This document shows positions 44,641 to 56,639 of a stretch of 64,000 nucleotides of DNA, one piece after another. Below the pieces are notes generated by a model. That model was not told the origin of the DNA. It searched no databases and saw only the letters and a list, made by a program, of their open reading frames with translations. The stretch lies in assembly GCA_936432065.2 (NCBI GenBank), contig OW386288.2:10528706-10592705 (forward strand), in the 5' to 3' direction. The DNA comes from Rutpela maculata (lineage: Eukaryota > Arthropoda > Insecta > Coleoptera > Cerambycidae). Positions within the stretch are counted from its first letter, which is position 1; each line of letters begins with the position of its first letter. Made by a program: the position numbers and the translations under genes.

Positions 44641-44957
44641 ATTAACAAGTTTAAAGGAATCTTTATCTTTAAGCCTTAAAACTTGGATATTTGACATTAA
44701 AGCTAAAGGAAGTTTATCTGGTATTTACATTTTGTTGGTAATACACACATTTTCTTACCGCTAAAGCACCAAGTTCTTTTTAAAAGTGTAGATAATACCG
44801 GCGTCTTTTTATTTAGATAGTCACGAAAAATTACTATTACAAGTTTTAAGTTTCTGTTTATTTATTATATAACGAAAGATTATTCTTGTTACTTTATTCA
44901 ACAAATAATCTTTCGTATCGCATCTGACTGTTTATTCTTCAATTTATTCGTTATACT

Positions 44958-45718
44958 ACCTCCACAGTCAGAGGAAGTTTAGTAAGGCAAACAAAAATTT
45001 TGAAAATTTGTATCGTTCAAATAGGCTTAGAATGTCATAAAATGTCGAGGGGCAAACCGCGAAGGAAATCTGGTATACACTCAGAGGGAAATCTTAGGAA
45101 ATCCCAGGAAATCTTTTGCTTTTCGGATTTCCCCCCTCACTCTCCAAAAATTTTCTGAACAACATTCGAGGAAAACTTAAGGAAATCCGAGGAAATCTGT
45201 GTAATCTTCGTCAAAGGGGAACTCTGGTGTACAAAATTTTGACCCCTCGTAAAACATCGAGATTTTAAGCAAGCAAAAAAATTTCTGTCTGTCGATCTGT
45301 CTGTATGTTGTCTGTAACTTTCTTTTTACGCACGATTACTCTGGAACCGTTTAAGACATTGACTTGAAATCTATATTTTAACGAGATCTGGAACTAGATT
45401 ATATTTTGATTTTGAAGGGTTAGGGGGGGGGGGAGGTAAATTGGGGTAAATAGGTAAATCAAGTAAGTAAGAGTCCATAAAATTGGTATTTAGTATACAT
45501 AAGAGAAGCTAATGTCTCAAATATTTTTTTGCATTAACCACCCTCATTTCCACCTCATACCATTATTAAACGGGGTGAAAAAAATAAAATTGTGATTTAG
45601 TGTGTGTTCAAAAACCAAGGGCTTCAATTTTTCTTTTACTGCATCCATCCCCACTACCGATGTGGCATATCGTTTTATGGGTTTTTGGGGTAGGCGATTT
45701 CAAATATTATTAAAGTAA
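44958..45718 (-). mobile_element. family A element, copy h, with a small insertion
   Basis: It starts at ACCTCCACAGTCAGAGG, a diverged hairpin, and runs through all inner blocks to TAGGCGATTTCAAATATT. A 204-bp element at 45046-45249 splits the CGTCGAGATTTTAAG block. The final CCGCTGCCC end is absent. Confidence 0.85.
45046..45249. mobile_element. 204-bp TIR element with decayed 8-bp TSD
   Basis: The ends CGAGGGGCAAA and the complement of CGAGGGGTCAAA are flanked by TAAAATGT (45038-45045) and TAAAACAT (45250-45257). Other family A copies read TAAAACGT or TGAAACGT here. The two duplicates have lost the same CpG by opposite C-to-T and G-to-A changes. Inner repeats of GGAAATC appear several times. 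Confidence 0.7.
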
Positions 45719-45760
45719 TATTTTTTATCATTTCATATTAAATTTCATATATTATTAAAG

Positions 45761-46317
45761 TCGGTCTGTCGGTCTGTAACTTTTTTGTGCGCACGTTTAC
45801 TCTGGAACCGTTTGAGATATTGACTTGAAATTTGGACATATGTACTTTAACGAGATCTAGAACTAAATTATATTTTCATCTTGTTCCGTCGAAGGGTTGG
45901 GGGATAAATTTGGGGTAAATAGGTAAATCAAGCAGGTAAGAGCCCATAAAATTGGTATTTAGTATATACAAGAGAAGCTAAGGTCTCAAAAAAAATTTTG
46001 GCATTAGCCACCCCCATTACCACCCCCACCCCATTATTAAAGGGGATGAAAAAAATGTGATTTAGTGTGTGTACAAGAACCAGAAACCTCAAAATATTTT
46101 TTACTTCATCCACCCCCACTACCACTCCCCATCACCAACCCCACCCCACTACCGATGTGGGGAATCGTTTTATGGGTTTTTGGGGTAGAAGATTTCAAAT
46201 ATTATATTATTAAGGTTCCTTAAACAATTATTTCCACATACAAAATGTTTTCGTTGTAAGTGACTTGGATAAAAAATCTGGATGTGGAAGTAGTGATTCC
46301 TTGGGCAGCGGTTTTTT
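45761..46317 (-). mobile_element. family A element, copy i (hairpin end missing)
   Basis: It begins in the CGGTCTGTCGGTCTGT microsatellite and runs to GGGCAGCGGTTTTTT. It lies only about 40 bases after copy h in the same orientation. It could be an independent insertion or part of a tandem array. Confidence 0.85.
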
Positions 46318-47197
46318 ACTAGACATGTTTTATTTAACTGAACATTTGTTATTTTATCAAACGTTTTTTTAGTTTTCAATTATTATTTTCATTAAACATT
46401 TATTTTACTGGACACCTATTAGGTTATTAAGCATAACTATTTTCCCTTTTACAAATTCAGTTATTTGCATTTTTACTCTATCGTGAGCGTGACTCGAATA
46501 AATCGCTACTTTTTTGTTTTTTTTCTTTTTTCTTGCAACAACGCAAAAGTCACACAATCTCCCTTGGAGGGGGGATATAATAATACTGAGATAGTTTTAT
46601 GTGTTAGCCGATTCATGGAAATTTTCGTTGAATATGCGCTTCTTTGACTGGGCCATAAGAATATACATTGGCTGATTATCAAAGAAAATTCGAATAACTA
46701 AAGTGTTGTACTTTTTAATTTGAAAGGGAACAAGAGACAAAAGACAACAATACTTCTAAAGGCGGTCAAATAATTAACAGAGCCAAAACGGAACGAAATA
46801 AAAGAAAAATGTCACATAATAAAATATGAAATGAAAATGAAACAATGAGGAGCAAAGCTTCGGCTGGATAAATCTTCCAAAATAACCCCATTTCTACCCT
46901 AACTGATGTAAATTTATTCAGCTTCTTTCATTGGCGTAGAGAAAGCGATCTATAAGACAAGACAACTAACTAGTAAACTCCAAGCATATTATAAGGTTTT
47001 AATAAAAAAATAGAATAAAAGTAACTAAACATTTACTCGTTATTTTTAGTGTTTAAGAAACACATGAAGTTGTTTTTAAACCTGAAAATAGCTTAATATT
47101 TGGTAGTTTCGTAATGTTATTAAACAAAAATCTATTATATTGAATAGTCATAACATAATAGAAAATACCTATCCGTTTTAACAGTCATTTAAATATT
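46318..47197. other. no recognisable feature
   Basis: AT-rich sequence with no recognised repeat end or domain. Confidence 0.4.
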
Positions 47198-48429
47198 ACT
47201 TCCACATCCAGTGGATGTATAGTAACGACAAAAAAATTTTTGAAAATTTTTATTGTTTAGAATGTCATGAAACGTCGAAATTTTAAATTTAAGAGAAAAA
47301 AATTTCTGTCTGTCTGCCGGTTTGTAACTTTTTTGTGCGCACGTTTACTCTGGAACCGTTTAAGATATTGACTTGAAAGAATCAATAAGCTAAGAAAATT
47401 GACCCCAATATGACAAAAAATTTAACTATATATTTTTTTATATTTCTCATTATTTTAGTCAAATACAGAACACTAACTTAACGCTCCAATAAATTAAAAG
47501 TAAAAATGACTACGTTTTCTTCACGAGAAAAATCGACAAACTGAGGGCAAAATGACTTTTTTTGGAAAATTTTACCCTTTTTTTACTAGGTATATCGAGT
47601 TTTTTTAGACATGAGCGCATTTTTTTAGCAGTTTAATTTTTGTATTTTTATATTTGTTGACGTCTAAAGAATAACATGTAAAAAAATCACCATGCTAAAA
47701 AATGCGCTCGTATCTAAAAAAAATCGATATAGTAAAAAAGGGTAGAATTTTCCAAAAAAAGCCATTTTGACCTCAGTTTGTCGATTTCTCTCGTGAAGAA
47801 AACGTAGTCATTTTTACTTTTAATTTATTGTAACGTTAAATTAGTGTCCTGTATTTTACTAAAATAATGAGAAATATAAAAAAAATATAGTTAAATTGTT
47901 TGTCATATATTGGGGTCAATTTTCTTAGCTTATCGATACACCTCCTTTGGTACACGTATGTACTTTAACGGGACCTAGAACTAGATTATATTTTCATCTT
48001 ATTCCGTCGAAGGGTTGGGAGGTAAAAATGGGGTAAATGGGGGGGTAAATAGGTAAATCAAGCAGGTAAGAGTCCATAAAATTGGTATTTAGTATATATA
48101 AGAGAAGCTAAGGTTTCAAAAAAATTTTTGGCATTAGCCACCCCCACTACCACCCCTACCCCATTGTTAAAGGGGATGAAAAAAAATGTGATTTAGTGTG
48201 TGTATAAGAACCAAAAGCCTCAAAATATTTTTTTACTTCATCCACCCCTACTACCACCCCCTATCACCCACCGTGCGGGGTATCGTTTTATGGGTTTTTG
48301 GGGTAGACGATTTCAAATACTATATTATTAAAGTTCTATAAACAATTATTTTCACATATAAAATTTTTTCGTCATGAGAGACTTGGATTGAAAATCTGGA
48401 TGTGGAAGTAGTGATTCCTCGGGCAGCGG
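47198..48429 (-). mobile_element. family A element, copy j, interrupted by a foldback
   Basis: It runs from ACTTCCACATCCAGTGG to TCTGGATGTGG...CGGGCAGCGG. The stretch GACTTGAAA/TTTGGTACAC is split by a 567-bp palindromic insertion. Confidence 0.88.
47379..47945. mobile_element. foldback element, ATAAGCTAAGAAAATTGACC arms
   Basis: Arms of about 260 bases share ATAAGCTAAGAAAATTGACC, TGACTACGTTTTCTTCACGA, AAAAATGCGCTC and AAAATTTTACCC with their complements. The outermost 6-12 bases do not pair, so the exact ends rest on the interrupted family A sequence. No target duplication is seen. Confidence 0.82.
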
Positions 48430-48744
48430 ATTTTTATATTTGGATAGTTTATGACACATTTAACACGAAATGAAAAATTAGAAATCATTTGCTTAAAATT
48501 TATAATTAGAAAAATATTGTTTTTAGTACTATTAAGCAAAACCTTCCACACATTTTTATATAACTTGAAAAAAAAAACGTTTAAAATAGGTATACCTGCT
48601 ACTATTTTAGCTAATAATAGAAAATATTGACTACGCTGCAAGCAAAACAAAAATGGACTAAGTATACTTAAAATATACATATAGTACTGTGGTACAATAA
48701 TTAAAATGAGGTAATATTATAAAGTTGTAAACATTTATAGATTA
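48430..48744. other. no recognisable feature
   Basis: AT-rich sequence. The 102-codon minus frame starting at 48680 and overlapping family A copy j has no recognisable domain. Confidence 0.4.
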
Positions 48745-49695
48745 CCAATTACCGACTCTTAGGTATTTTTTTAAATATATAATCTACATGGCATTTAAAA
48801 TTTAAATTGTAATCAACAATAACTCCTAGATATTTAATCTCTGAATGTTTCGCCCACACGTTTATTTCTTTAAATTTCATTACTTTTGTTCTAAAACTGA
48901 CATTGACTTAACGACCAACCAACGCGTTACCTTTAGAGCGTGTGCAATAGCCTTGGAGGTAATTACTGAAACTCTGCCTTAGAGCTTTGTCGGAGAGTTG
49001 TGCCTTCATTTGCATTTTTATTGAAGAAACAGTTGTTTATTAATTATTTTTTGTGCCTTACCATGCTCCCTTTTGTGTTGTGTATTTTGGCCTCTGGACC
49101 TTCTAAAGACGTTGTGAACTTGAGAAACCTAAATGAATCGTCATTGAATATGTGAAGCTGTTTGAAATCAGAACTATCTATTTGGACGTGAATTATAGCC
49201 TTGATAAGGTAATATTGGCCCATGAAAACTTTGCTTTGTCTTTTGTTAATGTTCGTGAAAAACAGTTGTTTACGTGATAATTCGTCATTTATTTTATATT
49301 ATATTATATTTTTCATGTATATTTTTCACCGAAAACAATGACAAACTTACTTGTTGGAGTTTGAATGATAAATTTACATCTTTGAACAATTTAAAATTCT
49401 GCTTATTACCTACTTACAAATAAGTAAACCTTTTATTTTTGTAATATTCAGTTTTAATTCAACCATTTACAAACAAGTTTTAAATCATAATTAATTTTTT
49501 AAACAATTTTCTAAGATTATTTCCTTTAATGTAAATTATAGTATCATCAGCAAAAAAGTGATATTTATAATGTTTAAAGATTTTGACATATCGCTGATGT
49601 TTACAAACAGTAGAGGCCCAAGTATGCTCCCCTGAGGCACTCCCATATCTCTCAGCAGTTCATTTGAAAAATCATGCTCACAGTCTACAAGACTT
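48745..49695 (-). pseudogene. LINE reverse-transcriptase remnant 1
   Basis: At 49445-49695 the minus strand encodes LLRDMGVPQGSILGPLLFVN and, after a frameshift, HFFADDTIIYI. These are the PQGS and FADD (catalytic Asp pair) motifs of a non-LTR reverse transcriptase. At 48745-48885 the same strand gives IKYLGVIVDYNLNF, the thumb-side motif further along the enzyme. About 500 bases between them are unrelated in frame and look like an insertion or decayed sequence. Stops and frameshifts make it inactive. It is a Jockey/CR1-like fragment by motif style only. Confidence 0.8.
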
Positions 49696-50410
49696 AAGGC
49701 TATTCTTCATTTATTTCCTTAGAAAATTGTATATAACCTTTTTAGGACTGATTTATGGATACCTACTTATGGGGCATATAAGGTAGATAAAGTTAACACA
49801 ATAAACCTCTTTAAAGTTTATATTATTGTAGAATCACTGAAAACAACAACCCGCATTTAGCTGGTAGTAAGGAATTAGTACATCTAGCATCTAGCTAGTA
49901 CTAAGGAATATTGAAGTACACGATTAAATCCGCAACATTTTAAAGCCAAACAAAATATAAATATGAAATAAAAGGTCTTATAATTATTTATTTATTTCAA
50001 GAAACCATTTACATTGGTAAAGGAAAAGTCTAACTTTGTATGGCTCCTAAAATATCACTTTCCTAATAATAAAGGTAAAATAAAATTTTGTGTAAAATAC
50101 AACTTTAACACAAAAATATTACGTATTTCAGACAATTCAATTTAAAACATTAATTTAAAAATTCTGTAATGCTATAAGTGTTGCGTTCTAAGAGAAAACA
50201 AAAAACTTGCTATTTGTATATTCTTATATTGCCAATATTTTTTAAATGAAAGCATTTGATTCCCCTATAAATTGGGCCGTTTTCAAATAATTTGAAATTA
50301 TGGAAGGGGGTAGTAAATCCATGTTAAAATATTGTACTCGTGAAAACAGTTGTTTGATAAAAAATATTATCTTTGTCATAAAGGAGAATTTCATATATAA
50401 ATAAACACGG
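49696..50410. other. no recognisable feature
   Basis: AT-rich sequence between the LINE remnant and the large palindrome. No further reverse-transcriptase motif is seen upstream on the minus strand. Confidence 0.4.
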
Positions 50411-51264
50411 TAAAGGGCATAGCCGGGTAAGCATGGTGTAACTGCCCCCAAGCGTCTGGCGCTTATATTTGTGCAGTAGGAAGCAATCTTGGAAAGTAGC
50501 AACTTCACAAAATATTAGCCCGAAAAAGGGACCGGTTTGGGGTGAGTAAGGGAGGGTTGATTTTAGCAAAACTATTTTTTTTCTAAGAAACGGCCCATTC
50601 AATCGTTTTGTAAAAAATATATGTTAAAGACCTACTGAGAAAGTACTTAATAAAAAATCACGCTCAAATTCCGAAAACAGATACAGTAAAAAAAACATAT
50701 ATATTATTTTCAAATTTTTTTTTAGGGTAACTTATCTCTGGAGTACCAGCCTGAATTTTTTTCTGTAGCATGTCTAGGGACTCACTTATGTTATATTTTT
50801 TTCCCAGCCTTGTCCGAAGATTACGCCATACTTAAAAAAATGCCGAAGTATGCAGTGCCGTCTGCATATTTTATGGACAATTAACCCCTTGCAAGTAAAA
50901 AAGGCCAAACTGCAAAGTAAATATGGATACTTGAGTAGTGTATACATCCTAGTGATTAGTGATTAATTATGGAGATGGTGAACGTTGAAAGAGAAACCAA
51001 AATAAAGCTGCAACGCTGACAGTTAATTAGGTGATCAATAGAGTTGAATTCTCTTGCGCCGCAGAAATCAGTTTATAGCCGTAATGTTAAATATCATTAA
51101 GAGTAAAAACTAAAATCACCGGTACTATGGAGTACCTTGTCAAAGCCTGTCATTATTCACACATTACCGTCGGCGGGGATAAGAACTTGGTTTTAACAGT
51201 CACGTGTTGTTAACAATTTGCAGCACTAAATCGTAGCATTATTAACCTGAGAAGGATATAGATG

Positions 51265-51440
51265 TTAATCTTCCTCACTGTCATCTGCAATCACTGCACT
51301 CATGCTATCCTTCTGGAACAATAAGGAGAGAATTTCTGCCGGTTTAGGTATGCTTGCTAGGTATCGTCTGTACGAAAGGTAATACACGACAGCAGCTACA
51401 TGGGAACAACATCCAACACAGTTCGATACACATTGGCACA
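51265..51440 (-). pseudogene. transposase C-terminus, left arm copy
   Basis: The minus strand encodes VGCCSHVAAVVYYLSYRRYL, then ASIPKPAEILSLLFQK and a Ser/Asp/Glu-rich end, with a stop at 51265-51267. One extra base before VGCC shifts the frame of the upstream ECAN segment. The CxN...CCSHVAAV pattern is like the SWIM-type zinc finger near the end of some insect transposase-like proteins. Confidence 0.6.
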
Positions 51441-51680
51441 TTCACAGAAATGTCTTCTAACACCGGAACATCCGACACTGGGGAATATAGTCGATGAAAC
51501 ACCGATAAACCTTTGTTTTGATGTGACGTGTGAACAAACTTGTATTTTGAGTACATTGGACTTGTCCTTAACGTACTGAAGATTAAGTGTTCTATTTATG
51601 ACTTCGAGGTACGAAATCGTTTGTTAATATTGATACGATCCGGTAAAAAACAATTTTAAATCCGTCATTTCTGGAAAGTC

Positions 51681-51908
51681 CAGTACATCTTTGCTGGAAA
51701 TATCTACAAAGGGCAGTTTTGCAATTTCTTTGAATGTGCCAATGGGAATCGATCTGTTGGATGTTGTTCCCATGTAGCTGCTGTCGTGCATTATCTTTCG
51801 CAAGGATGATATCTATCAAGCATACCTAAACCGGCAGAAGTTATTTCTCCATTGTTTCAGAAAGATAGCATGAGTGCAGCGATTGCAGATGACAGTGAGG
51901 AAGATTAA
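51681..51908 (+). pseudogene. transposase C-terminus, right arm copy
   Basis: The plus strand encodes QYIFAGNIYKGQFCNFFECA, NGNRSVGCCSHVAAVVHYL, an in-frame TGA where the left arm has Arg (CGA to TGA, a CpG loss), then IPKPAEVISPLFQKDSMS and DDSEED with a stop at 51906-51908. Comparing the arms shows which changes are defects. Earlier catalytic parts are absent. Confidence 0.62.
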
Positions 51909-52984
51909 CATCCATATCCATCACAGGTTAGTAATGCTACGATTTAGTGCTGCAAATTGTTAACAACACATGACTGTTAAGACCAAGCTCATATCCCCGC
52001 CGACGGTAATATCGATAGTACCGCTGACTTTAGTTTTTACTCTTAATGATATTTAACATTCCGGTTATAAACTGATTTTTGCGGCGCAAGAGAGTTAAAC
52101 TTTATTGATCACCTAATTAAATGTCAGCGTTGCAGCTTTATGTTGGTTTCTCTTACAACGTTCACCATCTCCATAATCACTAATCATTAGTATGTATGCA
52201 CTACTCAGGTATACATATTTATTTTGCATTTTGGCCTTCTTTACTTGCAAGAGGTTAATTGTCCACAAAATATGCATACGACACTGCACACTTCGGCATT
52301 TTTTTTAAGTATGGCGTAATCTTCGGACAAGACTGGGAAAAAATATAACATAAGTGAGTTCCCAGACATGCTACAGAAAAAAATTCAGGCTGGTACCCCA
52401 GGGATAAGTTACCCTAAAAAAAATTTGAAAATAATATATATGCTTTTTTTACTGTATTTGTTTTCGGAATTTAAGCGTGATTTTTTATTTAGTACTTTCT
52501 CAGTAGGTCTTTAACACATATTTTTTACAAAACGATTGAATGCGCCGTTTCTTAGAAAAAAAATAGTTTTGCTAAAACCAACCCTCCCTTACTCACTCCA
52601 AACCGGTCCCTTTTTCGGGCTAATATTTTGTGAAATTGCTACTTTCCGAGAGTGCTTCCTACTGCACAAATATAAACGCCAGACGCTTGGGGGCAGTTAC
52701 ACCATGCTTACCCGGCTATGCCCTTTAATATTTAGTCTTTAAAAATGGTCCTACATGATGGCAATCTTGAAGTACTTACGATGTTTCTAACTATTATTTT
52801 CTGAAATTTAAAGAGTCTGTTAAAATGACTTGACCTACCTTAAAATGTTATACAATATTCTCAATCTAGATAAAACGTGATAATAAAAGCTAAACAAATA
52901 TATCTATTTGTGATTTCTCTGAGCCAAAACAATGCGTAACACGAGGAAAGTTTACTACATAAATTATCATCGCGGCCCTACCAA

Positions 52985-53445
52985 CTTAATTTATTATCAG
53001 TGTATATTCCCGAAATGTTGAGGTTTTTAGTTCGATGGATTTTTAATCGATTTTATTTAGATGTAACTCATTCATTATGTTTGACCCAAGAGCAAAATTA
53101 ATAAATTGGGTCTTAGATACATTTAAATTTGGCTTGTTAGATGTGAACCAGGTGGTAAAACAGTTAATCATACTCTGTCATTTTATTAGAGCTTCTTTGG
53201 TGTTATAGTCTGTGCAGAAGTAATTGTTATCTTCCGCAAATATTACTAGATTTTGATCTGCATCGATTTTTGGTAAGTCATTAATGAATATTAAAGATAA
53301 TAAGATAATAGAGGTGCTAAAATGGACCCTTGTGGTATTTCAATTCTACCATCTAATTCGTATGACCTAATTCTATTAATCGCTACTACTTTTGTGTCTG
53401 ATAAGTAAGAATTAATTAATCTACTAATTTTATCCCCAAACATAA
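52985..53445 (-). pseudogene. LINE reverse-transcriptase remnant 2
   Basis: The minus strand encodes GDKISRLINSYLSDTKVVAI, then EIPQGSILAPLL, INDLPKIDADQNLVIFAEDN and WFTSNKPNLNVSKTQFINF. These are successive fingers and palm motifs of a non-LTR reverse transcriptase. The catalytic FADD is changed to FAED, and a stop follows TKEALIK. It differs from remnant 1, so two different LINE copies lie about 4 kb apart. Confidence 0.8.
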
Positions 53446-53860
53446 GGTTTCGCTATAAGAACAGACCTAAACATTTTCTATTTCAACCCTGGTCATTATA
53501 CAATTTATTAGCGACAGCAGGAAGGGTATTCATGCAACTGACTCAAGAAACCAGAAGAAACGAAAAAAGAAAAAAATGGGGAAATCGGGTTACACGTGGA
53601 AAACAACAACTAAGAGGATCATGAACAAACTGAGAAGCGACCAAACATACTGGAAAAGAAAGCGAGTGGAAAAAATGAACTCCAAAAAGAAATCGCAGCG
53701 ATATACCCTACCAGAACCAGAAACCGAGACATCAGAAATCTCAGAAGGAGAAGAAGAAAATTTGTAGAAACAGAAACACAAAAAGAGGAGCATAAACATT
53801 AAATAACGAACACAATGTGACAACACATTGGACTTGTCATCTTGCTGTCGAGGCGACCAG
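53446..53860 (+). repeat. A-rich LINE-associated repeat, unit 1
   Basis: TTACACGTGGAAAACAACAA near 53590 and AAACAGAAACACAAAAAGAG near 53767 recur at 54475-54680. The 64-codon Lys/Glu-rich frame 53576-53767 is low complexity. It is probably a noncoding or 3' part of the LINE represented by the endonuclease fragment. Confidence 0.5.
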
Positions 53861-54180
53861 ACCTACTTTATAATGCTCCGTCACCAATGGATACCCATAA
53901 AAGTTTATAAAAGTTAAATAGTGACAACGTGTAAAAAATATAGTTAAAAAAAGTATAAGTGGATGTGTTTGTAAAATAATACATATCTCGGAACATTTTC
54001 AGTAATTGATAAGAAATATTAGTTAATGTTTAATAATGGTATATACAGTGCAGTGAAATCGTGCCAGGCGGCAAAGAGGAGAAAGAAATAACCGAAGAGA
54101 GGACTGTCTATATGGAGCACTAAGCCATCAATTAGAAAAAGAAAACCGGCACACACTAACGCTACGAAAAATCAAGAAAA

Positions 54181-54400
54181 ATGTCCATTATACTATTAGG
54201 AGACTTCAATGCACATATACTCCACACATGGCCTAACGAAAATGGAAACGCGGTGAAAAACCTAGCACACATGTTTGACTTAACAATAAGAAATACATGG
54301 AGCAAAAGTCAAACCTGCATTGACACCTGGAGTAATGGAAGCTCAATCACACAAATAGACCATACCCTGGTAAGCAGAGAGATAAGGGCAAGGATCTAGA
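54181..54400 (+). pseudogene. LINE endonuclease (APE-type) fragment
   Basis: The frame opens MSIILLGDFNAHI, the GDFNA motif of apurinic-type endonucleases, and ends ITQIDHTLVSREIRARI, where the IDHTLV block is the matching C-terminal motif. The enzyme would nick target DNA for LINE insertion. Only about 70 codons remain; stops follow and no reverse transcriptase adjoins on this strand. Confidence 0.7.
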
Positions 54401-54439
54401 AGGTTAAAGCAAAAAGGACAGCAGAAGAAAGCGCTAACA

Positions 54440-54960
54440 CTGAACAGCAGCAAACTAAAAATAGGGAGACCATGTTACACGTGGAAAACAACAATCGAGA
54501 GGATAAAAAAAAAAACTAGGAAAGAAAAGCGAGGAAAAAACATGCGTCATGTGGCTCTCGCTGCTGACAACAAGCATGACCCAAATCCAACCTATCATCG
54601 GAAACCGAGGAATCAGAAGACTCAGCAAAAGAAGATTTGAAGAAGCAGAAACACAAAAAGAGGAGCATAAACACTCCATCAAGACACAGTACATATTTCA
54701 CACGAAGATTCAGAAGAGGCGGATGCCCAGAATCAAAAACACAAAAAAGGGCGCTTAAACGCTCCCTCACGACACAATGCGGTAACGCATCTCATAAATA
54801 CCTACACCTCCCATCCCATGTTCCTTTACCATACGCCATGTGGCTCTCGCTGCTGGCAACAAGCATGACCTTAGACCAACCCAGCGTAGACGTAGCAGGC
54901 CCAGCTGTATAACTCTGGGAGTGGCAGCAATGCCTACCGCACGCTGGTAAATCAATCAGG
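54440..54960 (+). repeat. A-rich LINE-associated repeat, unit 2
   Basis: It shares the TTACACGTGGAAAACAACAA and AAACACAAAAAGAGGAGC blocks with unit 1. It also has an internal duplication: CATGTGGCTCTCGCTGCTG occurs at about 54547 and 54838. Overlapping frames on both strands are Lys/Arg-rich and not recognisable. Confidence 0.5.
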
Positions 54961-55729
54961 ATATAGTTGTCGGACAAAAAAGCGTAGATCTCTTTTAGTT
55001 TATACTTAAAACTCAAATATTTTTTCTATTTTCAAGATGTTCATTATTACACTAGTGGGTTTAAAATAATATTTCTTGTTTTATTTAATCATCTGAATTA
55101 TCCTCGGATTTATTTAAATTTTAAAACAAGAATGAAATAAATTGATATATCTACTTGCCAGCTTTAACACCGCGAACTTCACCAAGAGAGAAACGTTCCG
55201 TGTTTTCTTATAAAAGATGCCATTATAAACATATCCACAGTGGATAAATTGTCCGATTGTCTTTTCGAAAATATCCATCGCAAGTTTCTTATTGTCAGTT
55301 TAAACCGACAATAATTATAAAATATTTTATACATGTCCTTTCTATGCTTTCGTAAAAAATAGATATATAGTTCCTTACAAAACTAATCTTTCCGAATTTG
55401 AAATACTTATGTTTTCCCCAGTTTATTAAACAGAGTTGGGTGCTGGCAGTCCTTTGTATAGTTGCGCCTATGCTTCAAGCGGGCTGAAGGAGACACAATT
55501 CAAGAATAAGTTTAGAGAATTGTATACGTGTTTTTTTGTGTTTTGGACATCGTTTGCGGAGATGGTCTATAAGAATAAACGAGTAAGACATCACGAAAGC
55601 TTTCAGGGTCTATCTTGACTTTAGTATGGCTTTATAGCATAGAGCATCAACATAATGGTGAGGCGGAATATAACGTTTATATCAAGCAGAGAGTTAATCA
55701 CATTTAAGATAAAAAAAACAAGCTAAAAA
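54961..55729. other. no recognisable feature
   Basis: AT-rich sequence. A 60-codon frame at 55436-55618 lacks a recognisable domain. Confidence 0.4.
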
Positions 55730-56428
55730 CGTACTCTTCGCCTGTTCACTGAACTTTTTATATAATTGTTACACATTCTATAGGATACTCTTCGCAGTTG
55801 TTTGTGAATAATGTTAGTTTTAGACATTTCTAATTTTATAGTACGGACTTGGTAAAAGATTCAGTGAAAATAAAGTAAAAATAAAAAAATTATACCCAAA
55901 TTATACCCATTTGGATTTCGAACCCGGGACCTTTGAATTTCGAGTCAAAGGCGTAAGAACTACACCACCACCTAACACGTAAAAAAACGTAAATTTTTAC
56001 ATGATAAGAAACGAGCTAAAATTATATTTCCACGGTTGTGTATTACATTAAGAAATTTATATTTGTAAAATATAGAAATATTTAAATATTAAAACGAAAC
56101 ATCATTTCATCAGATTTCTATTCAATTACAAAAATATAAAAAACAAAAATTTTTTTTTTCAAATTCAAATCATTAATAACATTTTTATTTACAGTAACTT
56201 ACTGTCCAAATTTCAGTACAATCTGATTTTCCTTTCTTGAGTTATCGTGCTTACAAGAAACGCTACGGACGGACGGACCGACGGACGGGCAGACATACAT
56301 TTTGAAAGTTGTTCAGAATTCGTTCACTAACACAATGATATGAAAATTTTTTGTCTGCGGGCGATATTTACGATTTTAGAAATGTGGCGATCAAATACAA
56401 TATACTCTTCGTTTTTGCGAAGAGTATA
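55730..56428 (+). mobile_element. family B element, Helentron-associated architecture
   Basis: Subterminal ATACTCTTCGC occurs near the left end (55730 and 55785). The right end is a hairpin ATACTCTTCGTTTTTGCGAA...GAGTAT at 56402-56428. A GACGGACGGACCGACGG microsatellite lies near 56268-56290. Subterminal inverted repeats, a short internal satellite and a terminal hairpin repeat the plan of family A, yet the sequences differ. That plan is known for HINE/DINE-1-like non-autonomous Helentrons. It carries a tRNA-like insert at 55908-55972. Confidence 0.55.
55908..55972 (-). pseudogene. tRNA-like sequence inside family B
   Basis: The minus strand gives GGTGGTGGTGTAGTTCTTAC, a perfect CTTTGA/TCAAAG stem around CTCGAAAT, and box B GGTTCGAAATCC. 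The acceptor ends do not pair, so it is not a functional tRNA. It may be a tRNA relic or the head of a short SINE. Confidence 0.5.
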
Positions 56429-56639
56429 ATAAATACCGAAATAAAACATCCTGTCAAATTCGTTAATATAAGGAGCGTTAAAAAGCAACAAACCACTACG
56501 CAAATTAAAACTCAGATTGGTTTCTATTAGTTAATGTAGCTAAATTTTTTTAAATTGACCTAAAAACACACTCTATTTTGGAAGTAATCAACAATATGAA
56601 CAGTGGCGATCGAGAATAAATTAACAGGGGGGCACAACC

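Larger units (their letters stand above)
50411..52737. mobile_element. 2.3-kb palindrome built from transposon 3' halves
   Basis: TAAAGGGCATAGCCGGGTAA begins the left arm and its complement closes the right. Arms of about 1.1 kb match throughout (AGGGAGGGTTG, TTCGGGCTAATATTTTGTG, GACAGTGAGGAAGATTAA). Each arm encodes the same transposase C-terminus reading outward. The centre is near 51580. The arrangement suggests two inverted copies of one autonomous element's 3' half, now mobilised only in trans if at all. Confidence 0.85.

Noticed and set aside
54549..54912. Lys/Arg-rich frames near the LINE endonuclease as an ORF1 protein
   Set aside because: No zinc knuckle or coiled coil is seen, frames overlap on both strands and the segment repeats at 53575.
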